Positions 41,513 to 49,717 of a stretch of DNA of 64,000 nt are shown here, piece by piece. Every line of letters starts with the position of its first letter. The stretch's first letter is position 1. A program made the translations under genes and the position numbers. The notes below the pieces were generated by a model. It saw only the letters and a program-made list of their open reading frames with translations. It did no database searches and had not been told where the DNA came from. This stretch comes from Merdimonas sp963929015 (GTDB lineage: Bacteria; Bacillota; Clostridia; Lachnospirales; Lachnospiraceae): contig NZ_CAWVHE010000009.1 in the NCBI RefSeq assembly GCF_963929015.1, positions 1 to 64,000 on the forward strand, written 5' to 3'.

Positions 41513-44167
41513 ATGCGGGTCAAAAACAGGAAAACCATCTGGAACTTGAGTCTTAAGTCCTTTCGGGCCTCCGGGAAGCGGAACCTGATCGCAGTGGTGG
41601 CCATCGTACTGACTACGGTTCTCTTTACCTCTCTTTTTACCATTGTGATGTCGTTAAATGAGAGCTATCAGACCTACACCTTCCGCCAGATCGGCGGGTA
41701 CGCCCACGGCACCTTTAAGGATGTGACAGATAAACAGGCAGAGAAGATCAAAGGGCATAAGAAGGTGAAAGCTGCCGGGGAACGAATCGTGGCGGGGATC
41801 ATCGCGGAGGGAGCCTTTGCCAGAGTCCCGGCGGAAGTCAGCTACATGGACGAAAATAATACAAAGTGGAGCTACATCGATCTGAAAGAAGGCAGGGAGC
41901 CGGAAGGGACAAAGGAGATCATCCTGGACGACGCGGCGCTTGAACTGCTGGGCGTGAAGCCAGAACTGGGAGCCGAGATCACCCTCACCTGGCAGGTGTC
42001 CGACAAGAAGCAGAACGGGGGAGTGCGGACGGACACCTTCACCCTTGTGGGATGGTGGGAGTACGATCCTGTCATGCCGGTGCATTACATCAATATCTCC
42101 AGAGCCTATATGGAACAGCTGGAGCGGGACATGACAGGGGAGGGCCTGGAGCCCTTCCGTAGGGACTTAAATGTCATGCTGTCCTCCAGCCTGGATATTG
42201 ACGGGACCATGGAAGAGATCGAAGAGGATCTGGGATACCAGAGAGACGATCCGGGAGCGGATACTTATCTGAACTACGGGGTAAACTGGGGCTATACCAC
42301 GGCCCAGGCAGCAGCGGAGCTGGATCCCGGCCTTCTGGCCGCCATGGCGGCGTTCCTCCTTCTGGTGATCTTCACCGGATATCTGATCATCTACAACATT
42401 TTCCAGATCTCCGTGACAGGGGATATCCGCTACTACGGCCTTCTGAAGACCATCGGGGTGACGCCCAGGCAGCTTCGGCGGATCATCCGGCAGCAGGCCC
42501 TTCTGCTGTGCGGGATCGGCTGTCCGCTGGGGCTGATCGCCGGCTGGCTGGTGGGATCCGGCCTGGTGCCGGTGGTCCTTGCCAGGACCAGTCTGGAGAC
42601 GATACAGACAGAGGTCAGCAGTTCGCCTCTGATCTTCGCGGCGTCCGCGCTGTTCGCGGTGGCGACGGTGCTGCTCTCCTGCGGGCGGCCGGGCCGGATG
42701 GCGGCGAAAGTCTCTCCCGTGGAGGCGGTAAAATATACGGAAACCGGCATTTCTTCCCGGAAGGAGCGAAGAAGCAGCCGGGCCGGGATCGGCGGGATGG
42801 CTTTTGCCAACCTGGGAAGGAATAAAAAGCGCACCGCACTGGTGGTGGTCTCCCTGTCTCTGTCGATGGTGCTGCTGGACCTTACCTTCCAGTTTACCGG
42901 CGGATTCAGTATGGAGAAATATCTGGAACAGAAGACCTGCGCGGATTTTATCGTGGGGAACACGGATTACTTTCGGTTCCAGGCAAATGGGCCGGAATCC
43001 GGACTCGCCGGGGAGACGGTGGAGCAGATCCGGGAGAACACGGAAGAAGCGGACGCAGGTCAGGCCTGGGCGGTGCCTGGAATATATCCCAAGGTGTGGC
43101 TTGACGAAGAACAGTTCCGCAGCCTGCCTTTTGCAGGGTCTGAAGAGCAGGTCAACCAGGAACTTCAGATCCGGGAAAAACGGGGAGACAAGATCCAGGT
43201 ATTGCTCCAGGCAGAGGGCATGGACGACGCCCTGCTGGACAAGCTGACAGTCCTGGAAGGGAGCCTGGAACCCCTGCGGGACCCGGAGGGCGGGGCTATC
43301 GCTCTTCCGGTGGTGACCGATGATTACGGGACGCCCCAGATGACGGAGCATTATCCAAAGCCGGGAGACAAACTGACGGTGACCTATGTGGACGAGGGGT
43401 ACTATGCGGACTCCCGGACCGGGGAGCCGGTGACAGACGCCACGCCGGAGGAATATATCCAGTATCACATAGAAAAAAGCCATGACGTGGAATACACTGT
43501 CTGCGCGCTGGTCGCGGTGCCTTACCAGATTTCCTTCCGAGTAAGCCTGATGTACGGCATGGATGCCATCATGGGGACGGAGCAGCTAAAGGCAGACAGT
43601 GGAGCAAAGTTGTATTCGCTCTTCTACATGTTCGATACGCCAAACCGGGAAGCAGAGGAAGCGGCGGAACACTTTCTGGCAGAGCTGACAAAGGGGGAGA
43701 CGTCCCCTTTGATGTATGAGAGCAAGGCGCTGGTCCGCCAGGATTTCCAGGGATTCCGGCAGATGTTCCTGCTCCTTGGAGGCGCGCTTTGCGCCATCGT
43801 GGGCGTGGTGGGGATCCTGAATTTCTTCAACGCCATCCTCACCGGGATTCTGGTGAGAAAGCGGGAATTTGCCATGCTGCAGGCAGTGGGCATGACGGGA
43901 AGGCAGCTAAAGAAAATGCTGGTGACAGAGGGCCTTCTCTATGCGGGAGCCACCATCCTTTTATCCCTTGTGCTGGTGTTCCTTCTGGAACCGCTGGTCG
44001 GGGGCATGCTGGAAGACATGTTCTGGTTCTTTGCTTATCATTTTGATGTGACCGCCCTGTGGGCGGCTGCGCCGGTCTTCCTGCTGCTGGGGGTTGTCCT
44101 GCCTCTTGGGGTCTACCGGGGGATCGCGAGGATGACTATTGTGGAGCGGCTGCGGGAAGTGGAGTAG
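41513..44167 (+). CDS. FtsX-type ABC permease, large (cassette 1)
   Basis: About 884 residues from ATG 41513 (AAGGAGGGAGG before it); upstream frame is ATPase coding. One N-terminal span (LIAVVAIVLTTVLFTSLFTI), a first extracellular domain of about 200 residues, spans near 290-440, a second large extracellular domain (about 480-740) and a last group of three spans. That is two FtsX units. Family members resist antimicrobial peptides or detach envelope lipoproteins; the substrate is unknown. Confidence 0.92.
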   Translation: MRVKNRKTIWNLSLKSFRASGKRNLIAVVAIVLTTVLFTSLFTIVMSLNESYQTYTFRQIGGYAHGTFKDVTDKQAEKIKGHKKVKAAGERIVAGIIAEGAFARVPAEVSYMDENNTKWSYIDLKEGREPEGTKEIILDDAALELLGVKPELGAEITLTWQVSDKKQNGGVRTDTFTLVGWWEYDPVMPVHYINISRAYMEQLERDMTGEGLEPFRRDLNVMLSSSLDIDGTMEEIEEDLGYQRDDPGADTYLNYGVNWGYTTAQAAAELDPGLLAAMAAFLLLVIFTGYLIIYNIFQISVTGDIRYYGLLKTIGVTPRQLRRIIRQQALLLCGIGCPLGLIAGWLVGSGLVPVVLARTSLETIQTEVSSSPLIFAASALFAVATVLLSCGRPGRMAAKVSPVEAVKYTETGISSRKERRSSRAGIGGMAFANLGRNKKRTALVVVSLSLSMVLLDLTFQFTGGFSMEKYLEQKTCADFIVGNTDYFRFQANGPESGLAGETVEQIRENTEEADAGQAWAVPGIYPKVWLDEEQFRSLPFAGSEEQVNQELQIREKRGDKIQVLLQAEGMDDALLDKLTVLEGSLEPLRDPEGGAIALPVVTDDYGTPQMTEHYPKPGDKLTVTYVDEGYYADSRTGEPVTDATPEEYIQYHIEKSHDVEYTVCALVAVPYQISFRVSLMYGMDAIMGTEQLKADSGAKLYSLFYMFDTPNREAEEAAEHFLAELTKGETSPLMYESKALVRQDFQGFRQMFLLLGGALCAIVGVVGILNFFNAILTGILVRKREFAMLQAVGMTGRQLKKMLVTEGLLYAGATILLSLVLVFLLEPLVGGMLEDMFWFFAYHFDVTALWAAAPVFLLLGVVLPLGVYRGIARMTIVERLREVE

Positions 44168-44179
44168 AGAGTAAGTAGG

Positions 44180-44214
44180 AAAGGAGCAATCTCGTTATGA
44201 GGTTGCTCCTTTTA
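44180..44214 (+). terminator. Terminator of cassette 1
   Basis: GGAAAGGAGCAA / TTGCTCCTTTT stem after the permease stop. Confidence 0.85.
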
Positions 44215-44309
44215 TACTTGACATATGGGAAAACTATGGTATGATTTAAGTAAAAATACACATAAACAAAGATAAAGTGAATGATTGCTCAAAAAAAGAA
44301 GGTAAACCT

Positions 44310-44852
44310 ATGATTTTTAATTATAAAGACTGTATAGAGCATTATGGTACAGACTATAAGATAAAACAAGCGTTGGCAGAAAAGACTCTTTTTCAAAAAG
44401 AAAAGGGTCTTTATTCAGATAAAGAATTTTGTTCGGAACTGGAATTGATTGTCGCGAAATATCCGCGTGCAGTTTTTACAGGAGAAAGCGCGTTTTATTA
44501 TTACGGATTTACAGATGTGATTCCAACTCATTATTTTATGGCTACCCGGCGGGAAGACACAAGAATAAAAGATAAACGGGTTGAGCAGGCATTTGTAAAG
44601 GACAGCCTATATGATTTTGATAAGGTTACCATTGAGTATCAGAATGTAGAGATATCGATATACAGCCGGGAGCGGCTGCTGGTAGATTTAATTCGTTTTA
44701 AATCTAAAGTGCCGTTTGAGTATTATAAAGAAATAATCTGTGCTTACAGGAAAATTGTTAATGAACTTGATTTTTTCAAGATAAAAGATTATGCGGCGAT
44801 GTTAAAGCGTGGTGATAAGATTCTGGATATCATACAGTTGGAGGTTTTGTGA
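44310..44852 (+). CDS. AbiEi-like antitoxin/transcription factor
   Basis: This encodes 180 residues. The central part (AVFTGESAFYYYGFTDVIPT, HYFMATRREDTR, VEISIYSRERLLVDLIRFKS) matches the AbiEi antitoxin family of type IV toxin-antitoxin systems, though the usual N-terminal winged HTH is degenerate. It overlaps the next gene by one base (TGATG), so the partner at 44852 replaces the usual AbiEii nucleotidyltransferase. Confidence 0.75.
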   Translation: MIFNYKDCIEHYGTDYKIKQALAEKTLFQKEKGLYSDKEFCSELELIVAKYPRAVFTGESAFYYYGFTDVIPTHYFMATRREDTRIKDKRVEQAFVKDSLYDFDKVTIEYQNVEISIYSRERLLVDLIRFKSKVPFEYYKEIICAYRKIVNELDFFKIKDYAAMLKRGDKILDIIQLEVL

Positions 44853-45454
44853 TGAATTTACTGGAAGAAATCGCTAAGGTTAAGGAAGAGGTGCCAGAAA
44901 TGGAGAAAAGTGTGAGGGTCATCTCAGATAAAGAAGACAGGAAGGTCGTTGTTATTCCAGAGATTCTGTTTAAAGGGAAACGTGCGGTTCCGTGGGATAC
45001 AGTGAAAGAGTATCTGCGGAAATATGTGGGGAACTGTTATAAGATTGAGACTACAGAAGATATGGTTTATATTGGCAGTGATTTGCCAGATGAATATACA
45101 GGTTCCAGATATACTTATTCTCTAAAAGGAGCCAATGCAAAGGCAAAGGCGAATGCCGCGCAGGGGATTCCAGAATTACTGCAGACTGCAACAGGAAAGT
45201 ATTTCCGGGAAAACTCCGGAGATAAACATTTACGGGATGCGGCGTATGGCTGGTACCGTTATGATGCTTATTTCGCCCTGCCAGTATGTAATGAAAAGGG
45301 AGAAACAGAACGATATAATATGTATCATGCCTCTATGCTGATCCGCCATGCTAAAGACGGGAAATATTATCTATATGACATTTTGGACATAAAAAAAGAA
45401 ACGAGCAACCCGTTCCAATCCGAAGATCTTACTTGGAAAAAACCCATTTCTTAA
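44852..45454 (+). CDS. BECR/EndoU-like nuclease candidate (toxin?)
   Basis: About 200 residues from ATG 44852, ribosome site GGAGG. The N-terminus is helical; the C-terminal core (VYIGSDLPDEYTGSRYTYSL, KGANAKAKANAAQGIPELLQ, HLRDAAYGWYRYDAYFALPV, NMYHASMLIRHAKDGKYYLY, DILDIKKETSNPF) resembles phage-associated domains of the Barnase-EndoU-ColicinE5/D-RelE fold class. Recalled from family patterns, not tested. Coupled to the AbiEi-like gene, so a toxin role is plausible. Confidence 0.6.
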   Translation: MNLLEEIAKVKEEVPEMEKSVRVISDKEDRKVVVIPEILFKGKRAVPWDTVKEYLRKYVGNCYKIETTEDMVYIGSDLPDEYTGSRYTYSLKGANAKAKANAAQGIPELLQTATGKYFRENSGDKHLRDAAYGWYRYDAYFALPVCNEKGETERYNMYHASMLIRHAKDGKYYLYDILDIKKETSNPFQSEDLTWKKPIS

Positions 45455-45532
45455 TTGTTATTCTAAAGAGATGGGACCGTTTTGTCAAGACGATTCAAGA
45501 AAGAAAAATTTGAACAAGGGAGGTGATCAGAG

Positions 45533-46144
45533 GTGAGATATTATATTGCGGACCCGCATTTTTTCCACGGGGCGCTGAATACGAAAATGGATCGGCGCGG
45601 CTTTGAGAGCGTCGAGGCGATGAACGAATATATGCTGCGGCAATGGAACCGAAAAGTGCGAAAGAATGACGAGGTCGTTATCCTGGGGGATCTGTCGTGG
45701 GGAAAGGCGGAAGAAACCAATGAACTGCTGGAGCGGCTCAACGGACGCCTGTATCTGATCCAGGGAAACCACGACCGGTTTCTGAAGAACAAAGACTATA
45801 ACGCAGGCCGGTTTGTGTGGATCAAGCCCTATGAGGAGCTGCAGGACAATAAGAGAAAGGTGATCCTCTGCCATTATCCCATCATGTGCTACAATGGCCA
45901 GTACCGTGTGGATGAAAAAGGGAATCCTAAAGTATACATGCTTTACGGCCATGTGCATGATACGCAGGATCAGCGGCTCCTGGAGCGGTTTCAGGCGATC
46001 ACAAGGGAAACTGCCTCGGTAAGTCCTGACGGGACAGCGAGACAGATCCCCTGCAACATGATCAATTGCTTTTGTATGTATTCCGACTATGTGCCGCTTA
46101 CACTGGATGAGTGGATCGCATGTGAGAGAAGAAGGATGGAATAG
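45533..46144 (+). CDS. Metallophosphoesterase
   Basis: This encodes 203 residues starting with GTG at 45533, with GGGAGGTGATC upstream. Calcineurin-like motifs appear in order: DPHFFH, GDLSWG, GNHDRF, CHYPI and GHVHD, giving the dimetal site. It resembles small stand-alone phosphoesterases that are often phage-associated. Substrate unknown. Confidence 0.9.
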   Translation: MRYYIADPHFFHGALNTKMDRRGFESVEAMNEYMLRQWNRKVRKNDEVVILGDLSWGKAEETNELLERLNGRLYLIQGNHDRFLKNKDYNAGRFVWIKPYEELQDNKRKVILCHYPIMCYNGQYRVDEKGNPKVYMLYGHVHDTQDQRLLERFQAITRETASVSPDGTARQIPCNMINCFCMYSDYVPLTLDEWIACERRRME

Positions 46145-46238
46145 ATATCGCCATGACTCGGTGATATGATATTATGTAGCAAAAGGATCGAAAAGAAGAA
46201 ACCGTTTCATTTATCATAATATTGGGGAGACAGATAGC

Positions 46239-47021
46239 ATGCCATTATCTGACAATGAAAAAAGGGTCTCACAGATTGAGACAGAAAAAGAGATCATTTT
46301 TAAGCACCTGGGAAATCCGCTGATCAGCCAGCCGTTTACGGAAGATTTTGCCAGGCGGTTTTCCTGGAGTACGAACGCGATTGAAGGGAATACCCTGTCG
46401 CTGGAAGAAACGATCGCAGTGATTGATTACGATGAAGTCAGATCAAATCACACCTATTCAGAATATACAGATGTGAAAAAAGTTTATTACGCGATTCGGG
46501 AAATGCTGCTTCCATTTAAGAAAACGATGATTGATGAAGAGTGGATCAGAAAAGCGAATGGCTATATCAGGCATATGCAGGGAGATTACAGGGATACTGC
46601 GGTCTATATTGGAAATTTGTCGGAGGCTGTATACTATCCTCCAGATCCGCAGGATGTTCCGGAACTTCTGAAAAGCTGGCTTGGGGAAGTAAATATAGAA
46701 GCGGCAACAGTGAAAGAGATCTTTGAAAAAATTGCAGCCAGTCATATCCGTTTTGAACGGATCCATCCTTTCTTAGACGGGAATGGCAGAACCGGAAGAA
46801 TGGTCGTGAACCAGCAGCTGATCAATAACGGTTTACTGCCTGTTTCCATCCAGCCGACTGGAAAATACAGGGAAGCATTCAGAAGATATGATAAGAAGAA
46901 TGATCTGTCAGAGATGGTTTATGTCTTGTTGAAAAGTGAACTGGAGTCCTTTGACAGAGTCCGCAGCCTGGCTTTGAAACTTTCCAAAGACCGGGAGAGA
47001 CAGGCAAAGGAAAAGAAATAA
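46239..47021 (+). CDS. Fic-family protein (class II), second copy
   Basis: This encodes 260 residues. The inhibitory motif STNAIEGN (about 46-53) and the Fic core HPFLDGNGRTGR from residue 176 are intact. It differs from the larger Fic at 22835 in lacking the C-terminal HTH part. Function: likely protein AMPylation with self-inhibition; target unknown. GGGGAGA precedes ATG. Confidence 0.9.
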   Translation: MPLSDNEKRVSQIETEKEIIFKHLGNPLISQPFTEDFARRFSWSTNAIEGNTLSLEETIAVIDYDEVRSNHTYSEYTDVKKVYYAIREMLLPFKKTMIDEEWIRKANGYIRHMQGDYRDTAVYIGNLSEAVYYPPDPQDVPELLKSWLGEVNIEAATVKEIFEKIAASHIRFERIHPFLDGNGRTGRMVVNQQLINNGLLPVSIQPTGKYREAFRRYDKKNDLSEMVYVLLKSELESFDRVRSLALKLSKDRERQAKEKK

Positions 47022-47041
47022 GAACTGTCATATAACATTTC

Positions 47042-47097
47042 AAATCAGGGGAGCAGATAGTCACAATTCCGTGATAATCTGCGACTCTGATTTTTTT
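47042..47097. terminator. Terminator after Fic gene
   Basis: AAATCAG...CTGATTTTTTT long stem with an inner GCAGAT...ATCTGC pairing; about 20 bases past the stop. Confidence 0.75.
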
Positions 47098-47119
47098 ATG
47101 TGTATTTCATGGTATAATG

Positions 47120-47270
47120 ATTGCACGAAGTGCAATCCAGCCCGGGAACCGGGCTGCCCTGCTGTGCAGGGATTATACCGGCAATCCACGGCTTGGGAAG
47201 TAAATGCCGCCTGCGGCAGCGCTTCCTTCCCTGCGCGCGTGGTATAATAACCGCGAAGCAGCTATTCTGC
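47120..47270. repeat. Cluster of GC-rich hairpins before cassette 2
   Basis: Four short palindromes follow each other: ATTGCAC-GAA-GTGCAAT (47120-47136), AGCCCGG-GAA-CCGGGCT (47139-47155), CCCTGC-TGT-GCAGGG (47157-47171) and TGCCGC-CT-GCGGCA (47205-47218). GGTATAAT occurs at both edges (47111 and 47241). Together they look like a structured intergenic RNA or a short repeat element. Confidence 0.55.
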
Positions 47271-47292
47271 TGAATCGGGAAAGGAAAGAGAT

Positions 47293-47964
47293 ATGTGTCG
47301 AATTTTAATCATAGAAGATGACCGGGAAATGAACCAGGGGATTTCTTATGTCTTGGAAAAGGACGGATACCGGACGGCTTCCGTCCATTCTATTGCAGAA
47401 GGGAAGAATGCCTTTGGAGAGCAGGAAGCGGATCTGATCCTTTTAGACGTGAATCTGCCGGATGGGGAAGGCTTTGCCTTTTGCCGGTGGGTCCGGGAGC
47501 GTTCCCGGGTGCCGGTGCTGTTTCTGACAGCCAGGGATCTGGAAGAGGACGCGCTGAAAGGGTATGAACTGGGCGCGGAAGATTATGTGACAAAGCCATT
47601 TTCCATGAAGATCCTGTTAAAAAAGATCGACGTGATCCTGAAGCGGGACAGAGAGAAAGAGAAGATTGCTTTTGACGATGGATTCCTGCAGATTGACCTG
47701 GATAAAGCGCAGATCCGGCGGGAGGGCGAACTTTGTACCGTGACGCCCACGGAGTTTCGGATTCTGAAGGAATTTCTCATGCACAAAGGTCAGCTTCTTA
47801 CCTATGAGGTTCTGCTAGATCGCCTGTGGGACAGGGGAAATCAGTTTGTGGACAAGCATGCGCTGGCCGTCAACATGAACCGACTCCGGGGAAAGATTGA
47901 AGATGAGAAACACAAATATATTTCAAACGTATACGGGATGGGATATCAATGGATTGGAAAATGA
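47293..47964 (+). CDS. OmpR-type response regulator (cassette 2)
   Basis: This encodes 223 residues. Receiver Asp in LILLDVNLPDGEG, Lys in EDYVTKPFSM, winged HTH with TPTEFRILKEFLMHKGQLLT and DKHALAVNMNRLRGKI. The 3' end overlaps the kinase start by 16 bases. The counterpart of the regulator at 39123. Confidence 0.94.
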   Translation: MCRILIIEDDREMNQGISYVLEKDGYRTASVHSIAEGKNAFGEQEADLILLDVNLPDGEGFAFCRWVRERSRVPVLFLTARDLEEDALKGYELGAEDYVTKPFSMKILLKKIDVILKRDREKEKIAFDDGFLQIDLDKAQIRREGELCTVTPTEFRILKEFLMHKGQLLTYEVLLDRLWDRGNQFVDKHALAVNMNRLRGKIEDEKHKYISNVYGMGYQWIGK

Positions 47965-48917
47965 TCATGCTGGCATGCGCCATTGCTCTGGCAGGAATCC
48001 TTAGCTGGAAGCTTTGGAAGTTGAAGCAGGATGTCTGTGAATTTGCCGACAGGCTGGACGAGAGTCTGGATGCGGTCCTGCAGGGGAGAAAGCCGGATGA
48101 GTCCGCAGATACGCAGGATTCTCTTTTGGGAAAAGTCAATGAAAAGCTGGGCAGGACGCTGCATGTCCTTGAGAAAAAAGATGAAGAAAATCTGCGGGGA
48201 AAGCAACAGATGAAGGAGCTGATCTCCGACATCTCCCATCAGACCAGAACCCCCGTTGCGAATCAAAAGATCTATCTGGAGATTTTAAAAGATATGGATC
48301 TGCCCGGGGAGGCAACGGAATTCCTGAACAAGCTGGAACATCAGACAGACCGGCTGGATTTCCTGTTTCAGAGTCTGGTAAAAATGTCCCGGCTGGAGAC
48401 GGGGGTGATCCAGATCCGCAAAGAAAGAGGAGACCTGTTTGATACTCTTGCCGGCGCCATGGCGGCGGTGGTACCTGCCGCGTCGAAAAAGAGCATTGCG
48501 TTGGAAGTAGAAGGCGGGGGAGAGAAGTTGTCAGGAGAAACCGATAAGAACAGGCTTCTTCTTTCCCATGACAGGAAATGGACAGAAGAAGCGGTCTATA
48601 ACCTGCTGGATAATGCGGTGAAATACACCCCGGAAGGGGGCCGGGTTACGCTATGCGTAGAGAAAAAGGAGATTTTTACAGAGATCCATGTGAGAGATAC
48701 GGGAAAGGGGATTGCCCTGGAGCGTCAGGCACAGATCTTTACCCGGTTTTACCGGGAGCCGGAGGTGCAGGATCTGGAGGGCCTTGGAATCGGGCTTTAT
48801 CTGACACGCAAGATTGCAGAACTTCAGGGCGGTTATGTGGAGGTGCGTTCAGAAGCAGGAAAGGGAGCGGATTTCTGCCTTTTCCTGCCCAATGCCGGAA
48901 CACTCACAGTTTCGTGA
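47949..48917 (+). CDS. Histidine kinase with minimal sensor (cassette 2)
   Basis: This encodes 322 residues. A single N-terminal span (MIMLACAIALAGILSWKLW) then a charged linker, HisKA (SDISHQTRTPVANQKIYLEI) and HATPase (NLLDNAVKYTPEG, DTGKGIALE). As in cassette 1 there is no room for an extracellular sensor. Confidence 0.93.
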   Translation: MDWKMIMLACAIALAGILSWKLWKLKQDVCEFADRLDESLDAVLQGRKPDESADTQDSLLGKVNEKLGRTLHVLEKKDEENLRGKQQMKELISDISHQTRTPVANQKIYLEILKDMDLPGEATEFLNKLEHQTDRLDFLFQSLVKMSRLETGVIQIRKERGDLFDTLAGAMAAVVPAASKKSIALEVEGGGEKLSGETDKNRLLLSHDRKWTEEAVYNLLDNAVKYTPEGGRVTLCVEKKEIFTEIHVRDTGKGIALERQAQIFTRFYREPEVQDLEGLGIGLYLTRKIAELQGGYVEVRSEAGKGADFCLFLPNAGTLTVS

Positions 48918-48985
48918 TTTTTTGCGATTGAGACCGGTTTGTGATTTTCAGGGGATAGGATGAGATCACAAAGGAGGGAAAAGAC

Positions 48986-49717
48986 ATGAAAGACGAGATC
49001 GTAAGGACCGTGGGTCTGAAAAAATATTACCGGCTGGGGGAGAATACTGTCAAGGCGCTGGATGGAGTGAACCTTTCTGTAAGGGAGCGGGAATTTATCG
49101 CTGTCATTGGGAAATCCGGGAGCGGGAAGAGTACGCTGCTCCATCTGATCGGAGGTCTTGATATTCCCACATCCGGAGAGGTGTATGTGGACGGGAAAAA
49201 GCTTTCGGATATGAAGCGGGAGCAACTGGCTGTCTTTCGCAGGAGAAAGGTGGGATTTGTGTTCCAGAATTATAACCTGGTGCCGGATCTCAATGTGTAT
49301 GAAAATGTAGTGCTGCCCATTGAGCTGGACGGGAAACGGATTGACCGGCCATTTGTAAGGGAGATCCTGGAACTTCTGCAGATTGCAGATAAGAGGGAAG
49401 CGCTGCCGGGCATGCTCTCCGGAGGGCAGCAGCAGCGGGTGGCCATTGCGCGGGCCGTGGCTGCAAAACCAGCCATTATCCTGGCGGATGAGCCCACCGG
49501 CAACCTGGACACTGCCTCTGGCCACGATGTAATGGGACTTTTAAAGGTGGCGGCAAAGCAATTTCAGCAGACAGTGATCCTGATCACTCATGACCGGGAT
49601 ATCGCGCAGATGGCGGACAGGATCGTCCATATTGAAGATGGGCGGATCGTGGGAGCGGGAGATTCCGATGACAAGGAGTCCGGCGAGAAGGCAGGTGATC
49701 CGTATGTTGGCGAATAA
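48986..49717 (+). CDS. ABC transporter ATPase, MacB/LolD type (cassette 2)
   Basis: This encodes 243 residues, ribosome site AAAGGAGG. GKSGSGKST, LSGGQQQRVAIARAV, IILADEPTGNLD and ITHDRD are present. GTGATTT occurs upstream twice (48914 and 48941), possible regulator sites. The 3' end overlaps the permease start. Confidence 0.94.
   Translation: MKDEIVRTVGLKKYYRLGENTVKALDGVNLSVREREFIAVIGKSGSGKSTLLHLIGGLDIPTSGEVYVDGKKLSDMKREQLAVFRRRKVGFVFQNYNLVPDLNVYENVVLPIELDGKRIDRPFVREILELLQIADKREALPGMLSGGQQQRVAIARAVAAKPAIILADEPTGNLDTASGHDVMGLLKVAAKQFQQTVILITHDRDIAQMADRIVHIEDGRIVGAGDSDDKESGEKAGDPYVGE

Noticed and set aside
42167..43483. 438-codon minus-strand frame
   Set aside because: Antisense of the cassette 1 permease; composition (His/Arg/Gln rich) is typical of shadow frames.
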